From Microtetraspora fusca (GTDB taxonomy: Bacteria > Actinomycetota > Actinomycetes > Streptosporangiales > Streptosporangiaceae), in contig NZ_BBYK01000062.1 of NCBI RefSeq assembly GCF_001570365.1, positions 1-64,000 on the forward strand: 64,000 bases of DNA. The letters are read 5' to 3'. A model generated the notes under the pieces. It was not told the origin of the DNA, ran no database searches, and saw only the letters and a list, made by a program, of their open reading frames with translations. A program made the position numbers and the translations under genes. Of the stretch, positions 1-7,320 are shown in pieces (position 1 is the stretch's first letter; every line of letters starts with the position of its first letter).

Positions 1-1
1 T

Positions 2-166
2 CGGACCGATTTGGACAACCTTGCGCCGTTGTGCGCGGCGGACAACAAGTGGAAGTCCCGCCACCCGGATCGGGTGGAGGTGATCGATCAGGGGGATGGG
101 ACGGTGTCGATGCGGTTCCACCGGTATTCCAAGCTCCGTCCCCGACGCTGGACCGACAGACGCTGA
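2..166 (+). CDS. HNH endonuclease, C-terminal fragment (runs off the window edge)
   Basis: Only the last 54 codons are present; the 5' end lies before base 1. The peptide reads RTDLDNLAPLCAADNKWKSR and ends with a short basic tail and TGA. The TDLDNLAPLC...N pattern is typical of the end of an HNH nuclease domain, where a His/Asn pair follows the loop. Frame 2 is the only frame that gives this pattern. DUF222-type HNH proteins are very common in actinobacteria and are often near mobile elements, which fits the IS605 element 500 bp downstream. The catalytic His residues are outside the window, so activity cannot be judged. Confidence 0.6.
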   Translation, partial: RTDLDNLAPLCAADNKWKSRHPDRVEVIDQGDGTVSMRFHRYSKLRPRRWTDRR

Positions 167-659
167 CCAACAACCACTGAACCGCGATCCACGATCCACC
201 GGCCGCGATTCGCCATGCGCGATCAGCGAGGTGATCGACGATCCGCACCGGATCGCGTCGGTCACCAATGATCGGGCCACTCCCCCGGGCCCAGCCCGGC
301 AGCATGCGCGTACTTGCTCATGCCAGGGCTGCATGCACCGGAAGTCAGGGTGACCAGGGCTCCGCCCGCGTCAGCCCCAGGCTGTCCCAGACGGTGCGCG
401 AACTGGCAGTGACGCGGCGCGGCGATTCCGGTCACCGCTGATCCGGCGGGGCCGGGGCGCGGGCCAGCGGGCTGGCCTCTCCCCCGGGCCGGCCGGCAGC
501 ATGGCCGAACTTGCCCGTGCCCAGGGCTGCCCCTGGGGTCCACATGCGGAACGGCGGAACGGTCGAGACGCGCGTCGGAGAGCTGTCGCCCGATGGGACA
601 GGTTCAGACGTGCGGGCGGCGCGGCCTCGTCAATGCAGCGGTTTCGTCAATGCAGCGGC
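167..659. other. Intergenic region with two imperfect repeats; no gene recognised
   Basis: This stretch holds no convincing coding frame. Two related segments, at about 278-340 and 477-546, both run from a CCCCCGGGCC-like block through CGGCAGCATG and ACTTGC to AGGGCTGC, with scattered differences. They look like two diverged copies of a roughly 65-bp intergenic element. The right end contains a 15-bp direct repeat (627-641 and 644-658) that leads into the IS element end. Confidence 0.4.
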
Positions 660-697
660 CTCAAGCATTGACGCGCTCCCCGGCCTGAAGGCCGGGG
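627..697. repeat. Subterminal hairpins at the tnpB-side end of the IS element
   Basis: CGTCAATG occurs twice in direct orientation (628-635, 645-652) and is followed by its inverse, CATTGACG (666-673), so an 8-bp stem can form. Immediately after it, CCCCGGCC-TGAA-GGCCGGGG forms a perfect 8-bp stem-loop at 678-697. TnpA of this family recognises such subterminal hairpins in single-stranded DNA. On the minus strand the same segment follows the tnpB stop codon. Confidence 0.6.
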
Positions 698-760
698 ATT
701 CAGCCCGTGCCGCGTCATGCGGCACCTCTGAGGCTTCCTGCTTCATCACGCTGTGCCGGG
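660..760 (-). ncRNA. Candidate omega RNA (reRNA) scaffold downstream of tnpB
   Basis: In IS605-family elements the RNA guide of TnpB overlaps the 3' end of tnpB and the adjacent element end, and its guide segment is copied from flanking DNA. Here the 3' part of tnpB (stop at 715) is followed on the minus strand by the strong 678-697 hairpin. The guide would then come from sequence below about 660. The location is inferred from family knowledge; only the hairpin is seen directly. Confidence 0.35.
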
Positions 761-1911
761 ACAGGCCCCGGTCTTACCTGCGCTCCACAGGCGTTTAGCC
801 TGTCCGCCCGTCCGGCGGCCAGGATGTTCTTCGCCGCGTTCACGTCCCGGTCATGGACCACCCCGCACGGGCACTCCCAGGACCGGACGTTCAGCGGCAT
901 CGACTCGGCGACGGTCCCGCAATCAGAGCAGAGCTTGGAGGAGGGGAACCACCGGTCGATCTTGGCGAAGCAGCGGCCGTACCGGGCCGCCTTGTACTCC
1001 AGCATTCCAACGAACTGCGACCAGCCCGCGTCATGCACGGACTTCGCAAGGCGGGTACGGCCGAGGCCGGAGACGGCAAGGTTCTCCACGTACACCGCTT
1101 GGTTGTCGCGGATCAACGCGGTGGAGAGCTTGTGCGCCCAGTCGCGGCGGGTGTCGGCCACTCGGGCGTGCGCCTTGGCGACCTTGGTCCTGGCCTTGGC
1201 CCGGTTGGCCGAGCCCTTGGCTTTGCGGCTGAGACTCCGCTGTGCCTTGCGCAGGCGTCGTTCGGCACGGCGAAGGAAACGCGGGTTGCCCACCTTCCGG
1301 CCATCGGAGGTGACGGCGAAGTGGGACAGGCCCAGGTCGATCCCCACCTCGGCAGCCGACTCCGGCAGCGGGACATCACTGGTCTCGACGACGAACGAGG
1401 CGAAATACCGCCCCGCGCTGTCTTTGACCACCGTCACACTGGACGGTTCGGCGGGCAGGTCCCGCGACCAGCGGACCGGAACGTCACCGATCTTCGGCAG
1501 GCGAAGTTTCCCGCCTGCCGTGATGGAGAAACGGGCGTTCTTGGTGAAGCGGATCGCCTGCCGGTTGTCCCTCTTGGACCGGAAGCGGGGCGGGGCGACC
1601 TTCGGCCCCTTCCGCTTCCCGCTGATCGAGGTGAAGAAGTTCCGGTAGGCGGCATTCAGGTCCACCAGTGCCTGTTGCAACACCACTGCCGAGACCTCGC
1701 CCAGCCAGGCACGTTCCGGCCTCTTCTTCGCCTGCGTGATGACCCGCTTGGACAGGTCACCGTCGGCGATGTACGGCACGCCTTGTTCCCGGGCTTCCTG
1801 CCGTGCGCACAGTCCGTCGTTGAACACCACCCGCGCGCACCCGAACGCCCGTGCCAGTGCTTGACGCTGGCCCGGCGTCGGATAGAGGCGGACGTTGTAC
1901 CTGAGCTGCAC
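715..1911 (-). CDS. tnpB: TnpB family RNA-guided endonuclease (OrfB of IS605)
   Basis: This is a 398-residue TnpB, normal for the family. It has an N-terminal helix-turn-helix domain starting VQLRYNVRLYPTPGQ, then a split RuvC nuclease. The catalytic Asp is in VGIDLGLSHFAV, the Glu in VYVENLAVSGL and the last Asp in HDRDVNAAKNI. A four-Cys zinc ribbon (CSDCG...CPCG) lies between the second and third parts. A longer frame reaches 2187, but the added N-terminus runs antisense through tnpA. I therefore use the GTG at 1911, which begins the conserved VQLRYNV motif. All catalytic residues are present. It likely cuts the empty donor site, guided by the adjacent omega RNA. Confidence 0.9.
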   Translation of the reverse strand: MQLRYNVRLYPTPGQRQALARAFGCARVVFNDGLCARQEAREQGVPYIADGDLSKRVITQAKKRPERAWLGEVSAVVLQQALVDLNAAYRNFFTSISGKRKGPKVAPPRFRSKRDNRQAIRFTKNARFSITAGGKLRLPKIGDVPVRWSRDLPAEPSSVTVVKDSAGRYFASFVVETSDVPLPESAAEVGIDLGLSHFAVTSDGRKVGNPRFLRRAERRLRKAQRSLSRKAKGSANRAKARTKVAKAHARVADTRRDWAHKLSTALIRDNQAVYVENLAVSGLGRTRLAKSVHDAGWSQFVGMLEYKAARYGRCFAKIDRWFPSSKLCSDCGTVAESMPLNVRSWECPCGVVHDRDVNAAKNILAAGRADRLNACGAQVRPGPVPAQRDEAGSLRGAA

Positions 1912-1933
1912 ACTGTGATCGTACCGTTGGTTT

Positions 1934-2350
1934 ATGGCCGAGTATGGAGATATCAGAACTGGCAGGCACTGTGTTTTCGTCCTGCATGCCCACTTGGTTT
2001 TCGTGACCAAGTTCCGGCATCGGGTATTCACCGCGGCACACCTGGAACGCATGGAGCAGATCATGCGGGACGTGTGCGCCGACTTCGAGTGCGAACTGGC
2101 CGAGTTCAATGGCGAGGCCAACCACGTGCATCTGCTAGTGAACTTCCCGCCCAAGGTCGCCCTGTCCCGGCTCGTCAACAGTCTCAAGGGCGTCTCCTCC
2201 CGCCGGATGCGACAGGAGTTCGCCGACTTGGCCCGCCACTACTACCGGGCGAACAAGCTGTGGTCGGGCTCCTACTTCGCCGGGAGCGTGGGCGGCGCAC
2301 CGATCAGCGTCCTGCGTCAGTACATCGAGCAGCAAAACCGCCCCGTCTGA
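1934..2350 (+). CDS. tnpA: IS200/IS605 family Y1 transposase TnpA
   Basis: The 138-residue protein has the compact HUH fold. The HUH motif is in ANHVHLLVNFPP (about residues 62-74), and the nucleophilic Tyr is probably the one in LRQYIEQQ near the C-terminus. It excises and inserts the element as single-stranded DNA, acting as a dimer on the end hairpins. Length and motifs are complete. It is transcribed divergently from tnpB, with 22 bp between the start codons, so the promoters must overlap. Confidence 0.92.
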   Translation: MAEYGDIRTGRHCVFVLHAHLVFVTKFRHRVFTAAHLERMEQIMRDVCADFECELAEFNGEANHVHLLVNFPPKVALSRLVNSLKGVSSRRMRQEFADLARHYYRANKLWSGSYFAGSVGGAPISVLRQYIEQQNRPV

Positions 2351-2426
2351 GCCCACCTGGACGCCGATCCGCCTGGCGGTGGATCGGCTTTTCCCGTTCC
2401 GCTACGCGGGAGAGTCCGCTTCACCC

Positions 2427-2442
2427 CCGGCCTGAAGACCGG
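2427..2442. repeat. Hairpin at the tnpA-side end of the IS element
   Basis: CCGGCC-TGAA-GACCGG forms an imperfect stem-loop with the same loop and core as the hairpin at 678-697. It lies about 75 bp after the tnpA stop, where the right-end recognition structure is expected. It is followed by the end of the host deoR-type gene. Confidence 0.5.
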
Positions 2443-2471
2443 AGCACTGCGGACGAATCCCAGTAGCGACC

Positions 2472-3257
2472 TCAAGCCTGGACGACCTCGACGCCGGCGT
2501 CGCGGAAGCGCTGGACGGTGTCGGCGGGCGCGTCCTTGTCGGTGACCAGCGTGTGGATGGCCGAGCAGGGGCAGATCCGGGCGAAGGCACGGGCACCCAG
2601 CTTGGAGGAGTCCGCCACGACGACCACCCGCGCGGCGCGGGAGGCCATCAGCCGGTTGATCCCGGCTTCGCCCTCGTGGTGGGCGAAGGCGCCGCCCTCG
2701 GGGTCGAGCGCGTTCACGCCGAGGATCGCGAAGTCGAGCGAGACCTCCCGCAGGACGCCCTCCGCGAGCGGCCCGATCAGCTCGTACGACGCGGGCAGCG
2801 CGACGCCGCCGAGCACCACGATCTTGACGTGCCGGCGGACGACCAGCTCGTTGGCGATGTTCAGCGCATTCGTCACAACGGTGACGCTCGGCTCGCCGCC
2901 CTGCCGGTCGAGGTCGGCCCGGCTGGCAAGGGAGCGGGCGACCTCGGTGGTCGTGGTGCCGCCGTTCAGCCCCACGATCGCTCCGGGCGGGACCAACGCG
3001 GACGCCGCCGCGGCGATGCGGTGCTTCTCGGGGGCGTGCCGCGCCGCCTTGTACTGCAGCGGGAGGTCGTAGGAGATCGCGCCCGCGATGGCCCCGCCCC
3101 GGGTTCGGGTCAGCATCTGCTGGCGGCTCAGGTGGTCGAGGTCGCGCCGGATGGTGGCGGCCGAGACGCCGAGTTCGACCGCCACCGCGTCCACCTCGAC
3201 CTTGCCGTCCCTAGCCAGGATCGCGAGCAGCGCGTTCCACCGCTCATGGCTCGACAT
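2472..3257 (-). CDS. DeoR/GlpR family transcriptional regulator of sugar metabolism
   Basis: The 261-residue protein has an N-terminal DeoR helix-turn-helix (residues about 5-57, with VSAATIRRDLDHLSRQ as recognition region, then RTRGGA). A DeoR C-terminal sensor domain follows, related to ribose-5-phosphate isomerase, with NGGTTTTEVARSL, TNALNIANEL and VVADSSKLG. Such proteins bind a phosphorylated sugar and usually repress a neighbouring kinase/aldolase operon. The gene is divergent from the kinase and aldolase genes at 3383-5115, which are its probable targets. The sequence is full length. The IS605 element ends right at its stop codon without disrupting it. Confidence 0.9.
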   Translation of the reverse strand: MSSHERWNALLAILARDGKVEVDAVAVELGVSAATIRRDLDHLSRQQMLTRTRGGAIAGAISYDLPLQYKAARHAPEKHRIAAAASALVPPGAIVGLNGGTTTTEVARSLASRADLDRQGGEPSVTVVTNALNIANELVVRRHVKIVVLGGVALPASYELIGPLAEGVLREVSLDFAILGVNALDPEGGAFAHHEGEAGINRLMASRAARVVVVADSSKLGARAFARICPCSAIHTLVTDKDAPADTVQRFRDAGVEVVQA

Positions 3258-3382
3258 GGGTCCTCCTCGCCGGTTCCGCCCGTTCTCGCCCGGTGAAGCG
3301 TATCCAACCTCCAGCTTGCGCGTATTTGATTGCTAATGACATATTGTGCTCAGAAATACGCATCGGGACCCCGGGGCCGCGC
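3258..3382. promoter_or_regulatory. Divergent promoter region with an 8-bp inverted repeat (candidate DeoR operator)
   Basis: This 125-bp region is clearly richer in A and T than its surroundings. GCGTATTT (3320-3327) and AAATACGC (3354-3361) are perfect inverted arms 26 bp apart, flanking a segment with TTGATT and TATTGT promoter-like hexamers. The position between regulator and kinase genes suggests it is the site of control. Binding is inferred. Confidence 0.45.
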
Positions 3383-4306
3383 ATGATCCTCACCGTCACC
3401 CTCAACGCCGCACTCGACGTGACGTACGAGGTGGACGGGCTGGTGCCGAACTCCAGCCACCGGGTCAGGGCCGTCCACCAGCGTGCGGGCGGCAAGGGCG
3501 TCAACGTCGCCCGTGTGCTGGCCTCGCTCGGCGCCGACGTTCTCGTCACCGGGCTGATCGGAGGCGGCGCCGGAGCGGAGATCGCGGACGACCTGTCCCG
3601 GGCCGGGATCCCGGCCCGCTTCGGCGCGATCGAGGGCACCTCCCGGCGGACCGTCACGGTCGTGGCCGGCGACGCCACCGTGTTCAACGAGCCGGGCCCC
3701 GCCGTCACGGCGGAGGAGTGGCGGCGGTTCCGCGGCCTGTTCCGCGAGCTGTGCCGGGACGCGCGGGTCGTCGTGCTGTCGGGCAGCCTGCCACCCGGCC
3801 TCGCCCCGGACGCCTACGCCGAGCTGACCGAGGACGCCCGGGCCGAGGGAGCGCGCGTCCTGCTCGACGCCGACCACGAGGCGCTCCGGCTCGGGCTGGC
3901 CGCCCGGCCCGACATCGCCAAGCCGAACGCCGCCGAACTGGCCAGGGCGGCCGGGCCGGGCCCTGTCGAGGAGGCGGCGCGGCGGCTGCTCGCCGCCGGA
4001 CCCGCCGCCGTGGTCGTCTCCCAGGGGGCCGACGGCCTGCTCGGCGTCACCCCCGACGGGAGCTGGGCGGTACGGCCGCCGCGCCGCCTGTCGGGCAACC
4101 CCACCGGAGCGGGGGACGCGGTGGCCGCCGCGCTGGCCCGGGCACTGCACTCCCCCGGGCCGTTCGACTGGCCGAGCGCCCTCGCCGACGCGGCCGCGAT
4201 GTCGGCCGCCGCCGTCCTCTCCCCGGTCGCCGGGGACATCGACCCGTCCGCCTACCGCGCCTTCCTGCAGGAGATCGCATGCCCCTCGCCACGACCGCCT
4301 CGATAG
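3383..4306 (+). CDS. PfkB-family sugar-phosphate kinase (1-phosphofructokinase / tagatose-6-phosphate kinase type)
   Basis: The 307-residue protein starts MILTVTLNAALDVTYEV, the standard N-terminus of the LacC/FruK subgroup. It has the PfkB signature RAGGKGVNVARVLASLG (about residues 35-51) and the anion-hole motif NPTGAGDAVAAALA near residue 240 with the catalytic Asp. It phosphorylates a ketohexose phosphate to a bisphosphate using ATP. An upstream in-frame ATG at 3293 would add a peptide that runs through the promoter, so ATG 3383 is preferred. The gene overlaps the class II aldolase by 28 bp, and the two steps together would give triose phosphates. Whether the substrate is fructose-1-P or tagatose-6-P cannot be told from sequence. 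Confidence 0.88.
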   Translation: MILTVTLNAALDVTYEVDGLVPNSSHRVRAVHQRAGGKGVNVARVLASLGADVLVTGLIGGGAGAEIADDLSRAGIPARFGAIEGTSRRTVTVVAGDATVFNEPGPAVTAEEWRRFRGLFRELCRDARVVVLSGSLPPGLAPDAYAELTEDARAEGARVLLDADHEALRLGLAARPDIAKPNAAELARAAGPGPVEEAARRLLAAGPAAVVVSQGADGLLGVTPDGSWAVRPPRRLSGNPTGAGDAVAAALARALHSPGPFDWPSALADAAAMSAAAVLSPVAGDIDPSAYRAFLQEIACPSPRPPR

Positions 4307-5115
4307 TCGCCGCCGCGCCCGGCGGAGTGTGCGCGTTCAACGTCATCACCCTTGAGCACGCCGAGGCCGTCGTCGCGGCGGCCGAGCGGGTGGGCCTCCC
4401 GGTGATCCTGCAGGTCAGCGAGAACGCGGTGCGGTTCCGCCTCGGTCGGCTGCGCCCGCTCGCCGTCGCGGCGGGCGCGCTCGCAGCCGACGCCGCGGTG
4501 CCGGTCGCCCTCCACCTCGACCATGTGACCGACGACGTGCTGCTGCGCCAGGCCGCCGAGACCGGGTTCAGCTCGGTCATGTACGACGCGTCCCAGGATC
4601 CGTACGAGGTGAACGTGGCCAGGACGAAGGCCGCCGCGGAGTGGGCGCACGAGAACGGCCTCTGGCTGGAGGCCGAGCTAGGCGAGGTCGGCGGGAAGGA
4701 TGGCGCGCACGCGCCCGGCGTACGCACCGACCCCGGCGAGGCGGCCGCGTTCGTGTCCGCCACCGGCGTGGACGCGCTCGCGGTCGCGGTCGGCAGCTCG
4801 CACGCGATGACGACGCGCGTCGCGCGGCTCGACCACGGCCTGATCGGGGCGCTGCGGGCGGCGCTGCCGGTGCCGCTGGTGCTGCACGGCTCGTCCGGCG
4901 TGCCCGACGACGAGCTGCGCCAGGCCGTCGCGGCCGGCATGAAGAAGATCAACATCGGCACGGCACTCAACGTGGCCTTCACCGAGGCGGTCAAAAGGTC
5001 GTTCGCGGAGAAGCCCTCCGGCGCGGACCCCAGGCCCCGCCTCGCGTCCGCCAGGGACGCCATGACCGAGGCGGCCGCCCACCTGCTCCGCACGGTCGCA
5101 GCGCCCCCCGCGTGA
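4279..5115 (+). CDS. Class II ketose-bisphosphate aldolase (FbaA/GatY/KbaY family)
   Basis: The 278-residue zinc aldolase contains VALHLDHVTDD (catalytic Asp and zinc His), SVMYDASQDPYEVNV, EAELGEVGGKDG, LHGSSGVPDD (zinc His) and the phosphate-binding KKINIGTAL. It cleaves fructose- or tagatose-1,6-bisphosphate into DHAP and glyceraldehyde-3-phosphate. It begins inside the 3' end of the kinase gene (28-bp overlap), so the two are translationally coupled. The short size (about 280 residues) is typical of the GatY/KbaY type rather than the longer glycolytic enzyme. A role in a dedicated hexitol or ketohexose pathway under the adjacent DeoR regulator is inferred. Confidence 0.88.
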   Translation: MPLATTASIVAAAPGGVCAFNVITLEHAEAVVAAAERVGLPVILQVSENAVRFRLGRLRPLAVAAGALAADAAVPVALHLDHVTDDVLLRQAAETGFSSVMYDASQDPYEVNVARTKAAAEWAHENGLWLEAELGEVGGKDGAHAPGVRTDPGEAAAFVSATGVDALAVAVGSSHAMTTRVARLDHGLIGALRAALPVPLVLHGSSGVPDDELRQAVAAGMKKINIGTALNVAFTEAVKRSFAEKPSGADPRPRLASARDAMTEAAAHLLRTVAAPPA

Positions 5116-5570
5116 CATCCGTCGCGCCCATGGTCTAGACCAGCACGCGTCTCGTCCGGGCCCGGTCGTTCGATCTGGTCGCGCACCGCTCACCGGGCGG
5201 TCCCGGCCGGGACCGCCCCGCTCGTCTGCTCCGGCCCGGGGTTCCTGCCTGCGGCCGTCCCACCATCCCGTGCGGCGAGGACGAGGCACGTCCGTGAGGT
5301 CCGGCGGCGCGTCGAAGTGGTCTGGCGAGCGAGGGCTGACCGGTCCACCTTCGGGCCCATGCCACCGGCTCCCTCTCATCGCGTTCGACCTGAGCGGATC
5401 GACCTGAGCGGATCGACCTGAGCGGATCGACCTGAGCGGATCGGCTTGAGCGGATCGGCCTGAGCGGATCGGCCTGAGCGGTTGACCTGGGTGTTTGATC
5501 TGGGCGGGCCCGGGCAGCGGGGCTGCGAACGGTGGCCCGCGCGGCCGCTCGCACTGACCTGGGAGAGGCG
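5116..5570. other. Intergenic region containing a tandem repeat block
   Basis: No coding gene is convincing here. The main structure is the 14-bp tandem repeat at 5387-5484. The promoter and ribosome-binding site of the small gene at 5571 (GGGAGAGG, 5561-5568) must lie in the last 80 bp. Confidence 0.5.
5387..5484. repeat. Seven-copy 14-bp tandem repeat
   Basis: The unit GACCTGAGCGGATC is repeated head to tail: four perfect copies (5387-5442), then GGCTTGAGCGGATC, GGCCTGAGCGGATC and a final degenerate GGCCTGAGCGGTTG. Each unit holds a GATC. The unit length is not a multiple of three, so the array does not encode a periodic peptide. It lies upstream of a small acidic protein gene. Such arrays expand or shrink by slippage. 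Confidence 0.9.
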
Positions 5571-5747
5571 ATGACGAACATCTGGCAACCCGGAGGGCGG
5601 CCCCCGCGTGGCGGAGACCTGGACTGGCTCCCCCCGCTGGCCCAGTCTCCGGACGCCGAAGGCGATCCGGAGGACGGCCCGTGGAAGGGCTGGTACGTGC
5701 CGGGCGCGGACTCCTCTGACGACGTGGAGGAACCCACACCCGAATAG
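5571..5747 (+). CDS. Small acidic hypothetical protein
   Basis: This 58-residue protein begins MTNIWQPGGRPPRGGDLDW and ends DDVEEPTPE. It is rich in Pro, Trp, Asp and Glu and has no membrane segment or signal peptide. ATG 5571 is chosen because GGGAGAGG sits at the right distance upstream. I do not recognise a family. It stands alone, 130 bp before the antiporter genes and just after the tandem repeat array. Confidence 0.5.
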   Translation: MTNIWQPGGRPPRGGDLDWLPPLAQSPDAEGDPEDGPWKGWYVPGADSSDDVEEPTPE

Positions 5748-5875
5748 CCCGGGGTCAGCGGTCGTCCAGGACAGGCCCAAGCCGCCGCAGCCGCCGTTTC
5801 GCCCGATTTACCAGCGGGAATCTCCCGACGACACATCTGTACCGGCTCGTGGGGGCCTGAGCGCGGGAGGTCGAA

Positions 5876-6343
5876 ATGCGGCCGGTGGGCACGGCGGTCG
5901 CCTGGTGGGCGGCGCTCATGGCGGTGTGGTCGACCACCCTGTCGTCGACGGGAACGGCCGAGCTGGTGACCGGAGCGGCCTGCGCGCTTGTGGCGGCGTC
6001 GATCCCGCGACTGCTCGGCCAGTCCTGGCGGCCCGCCGCGCGGTGGGCGGCCTGGCTCGGCCCGCTCGCACTGGCGATCCCGGCCGACACCGCCCGTCTG
6101 CTCGCGGTGACGGCGCCGCGCCTGCTGCGCGATCGCGGATCGGCGGGATCGCTGCGGCGGCTGCGTCCGCCGCCGCCCGGTGAACCCGCGGCGAGGGCGG
6201 CCGCGCGGCGGGCGCTCGGGACGGCGGCGGCTTCCGCCCCGCCCGGCTCCATCGTGGTCGACTGGCCTCCCGGCGGGGAGCCCGCGCTGGTCCACGCGGT
6301 GACGTCGCGGCCCGGCCGCCTGGAGTCGGCGGTGATCCGATGA
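5876..6343 (+). CDS. Mrp/Mnh-type Na+/H+ antiporter subunit E
   Basis: The 155-residue protein has two or three hydrophobic segments in its first 80 residues, then a soluble tail with the SIVVDWPPGGEPALVHAV element that resembles the conserved end of MnhE proteins. The length is normal for subunit E (about 160). It is the first gene of a tightly packed set, overlapping subunit F by 4 bp. In intact Mrp systems the subunits A-G form one membrane complex for sodium or proton exchange. Here several partners are deleted (see the following genes), so function is doubtful. Confidence 0.75.
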   Translation: MRPVGTAVAWWAALMAVWSTTLSSTGTAELVTGAACALVAASIPRLLGQSWRPAARWAAWLGPLALAIPADTARLLAVTAPRLLRDRGSAGSLRRLRPPPPGEPAARAAARRALGTAAASAPPGSIVVDWPPGGEPALVHAVTSRPGRLESAVIR

Positions 6344-6594
6344 GCGTCTGGGCCGTCGCGACCATCGCGCTGGCGGCCGGCGGGCTCGGGCCGGCCCTCT
6401 ACGTGGCCGCACGTGGCGACGCGCTCGACCGGCTGATCGGCCTGGAGCTGGGCGGCGTGGTGGCCACGCTGGTGCTGATGCTTCTCTCGCACGGCCCGGC
6501 CCGATCGTCGTACCTGATCGCGCCGCTGGTGCTGGCCGTGCTGTCGTTCGCGGGCACGCTCGTGTTCACACGAGTGCTGGCGGACCGGCCGTGA
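6340..6594 (+). CDS. Mrp/Mnh-type antiporter subunit F
   Basis: The 84-residue membrane protein has three transmembrane segments. It matches MnhF in size and in the pattern RGDALDRLIGLELGGVVATLVLM. The ATG overlaps the end of subunit E, and its own end overlaps the GTG of subunit G, indicating one transcript. Confidence 0.8.
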   Translation: MSVWAVATIALAAGGLGPALYVAARGDALDRLIGLELGGVVATLVLMLLSHGPARSSYLIAPLVLAVLSFAGTLVFTRVLADRP

Positions 6595-6890
6595 GCCCCA
6601 TCGCGGAGGTCCTGGTCGGCCTGGGGGTGCTGGTCGCCCTCGCCTCGTCCGTGGGCGCCCTGCTGCCCCGCGACGTGCTGACCCGGCTGCACTTCGTCAC
6701 CCCGGTCACCTCGCTCGCCGCGCCGCTGGTCGGCGCGGGCCTCGCGGTGGACGCGGGCTGGAGCGCAACGGCCGCGATGGACCTGCTCATCGTGCTGGTG
6801 CTCACCGCCGCCGGGCCGGTGCTCGCCGCCGCCACCGCGCACGCGCGGGCACGGCGGCAGGGCCTGGTGACCGAGGAGGCCCCGGAGTGA
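6591..6890 (+). CDS. Mrp/Mnh-type antiporter subunit G
   Basis: The 99-residue protein starts with GTG and has three hydrophobic segments. The LLPRDVLTRLHFVTPVTSLAAPL block is the hallmark of MnhG (Arg-Leu-His followed by a threonine-proline turn). The tail is basic then acidic. It overlaps subunit F upstream and the DUF4040 fragment downstream by 4 bp each. Confidence 0.8.
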   Translation: MSPIAEVLVGLGVLVALASSVGALLPRDVLTRLHFVTPVTSLAAPLVGAGLAVDAGWSATAAMDLLIVLVLTAAGPVLAAATAHARARRQGLVTEEAPE

Positions 6891-7021
6891 GCGAGGCGCT
6901 GGTCGCGGTGACACTGACCCTGGTGGCGGTCGCGGGCACGGCCGTCGCGTGGACCGCTCGGCTCGGTGGTCGGCGCGGCGGCCCTGCTGCGCCCGGTGGA
7001 GCGGGAGAGGGAACGCCCTGA
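6887..7021 (+). pseudogene. DUF4040/MbhD-like antiporter subunit, truncated by deletion and frameshift
   Basis: The 44-codon frame starts GTG in the usual overlap position and encodes the first membrane helix of this subunit (SEALVAVTLTLVAVAGTAVA). After WTAR it turns into a Gly/Pro-rich stretch of the kind produced by out-of-frame GC-rich DNA, and then stops. A different frame begins near 6959 with SVVGAAALLRP, which resembles the third helix of the same subunit (normally ELVVGAAALPLM). The middle of the gene, about 45 codons, appears to have been lost, with a change of frame at the junction. The usual length is about 80 residues. Family assignment rests on remembered consensus. Confidence 0.5.
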
Positions 7022-7319
7022 GCAGGCCGGAGGCCGGCTGCTGGACGCCATCGGGTTCGTGGTCGCGCTCTCGGTCGTGCAGTCGGGGACGTACGTCCTT
7101 CTCCTGGCGGTCGGGTATGAGTGGGACGCGACGGCCCCGGTGTTCGCCCCGGACGCGCCGGTCACGACGCGGGTGGTCGATCCGGTGGTGCAGGCGATGA
7201 CGCTGACCGACATCGTCGTGTCGGCGACGGTGACCGCGCTGCTGCTGGCGCTGACGATCCAGATCGAGAAGCGCTTCGGCACGGTCGACCCGGACGAGCT
7301 GCGGAAGCTGAAGGGTTGA
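6966..7319 (+). CDS. Subunit C/NuoK-like component of the Mrp-type complex
   Basis: This 117-residue frame has a first part (VGAAALLRPVERERERPEQ) that may be the displaced end of the DUF4040 subunit. It continues into two or three helices of an MnhC/NuoK-like protein: GFVVALSVVQSGTYVLLL, a loop, and VVDPVVQAMTLTDIVVSATVTALLLAL. The DPxxQAxxLTxIV pattern is the MnhC/NuoK signature. GTG 6966 is the first possible start in frame, but the true start may be further in. Subunit B is absent. The tail is basic (EKRFGTVDPDELRKLKG). Confidence 0.55.
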   Translation: MVGAAALLRPVERERERPEQAGGRLLDAIGFVVALSVVQSGTYVLLLAVGYEWDATAPVFAPDAPVTTRVVDPVVQAMTLTDIVVSATVTALLLALTIQIEKRFGTVDPDELRKLKG

Positions 7320-7320
7320 G

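Larger units (their letters stand above)
660..2470. mobile_element. IS200/IS605-family insertion sequence (IS605 arrangement), apparently complete
   Basis: The element carries tnpA (HUH tyrosine transposase) and tnpB (RNA-guided nuclease) transcribed divergently from about 1.92 kb, the classical IS605 layout. Each end has a GC-rich hairpin built around the same CCGGCCTGAAG core: a perfect 8-bp stem at 678-697 and an imperfect one at 2427-2442. There are no terminal inverted repeats or target duplication, as expected for this peel-and-paste family. Exact borders are estimates. Both genes look intact, so the element may be active. The right border lies just beside the stop codon of the deoR-family gene. 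Confidence 0.85.

Noticed and set aside
1911-2187. N-terminal extension of TnpB to ATG 2187
   Set aside because: The extra 92 residues run antisense to tnpA and resemble no TnpB. The conserved start is at GTG 1911.
5387-5484. CRISPR array
   Set aside because: The repeats are contiguous 14-bp units with no spacers, and no cas gene is in the window.
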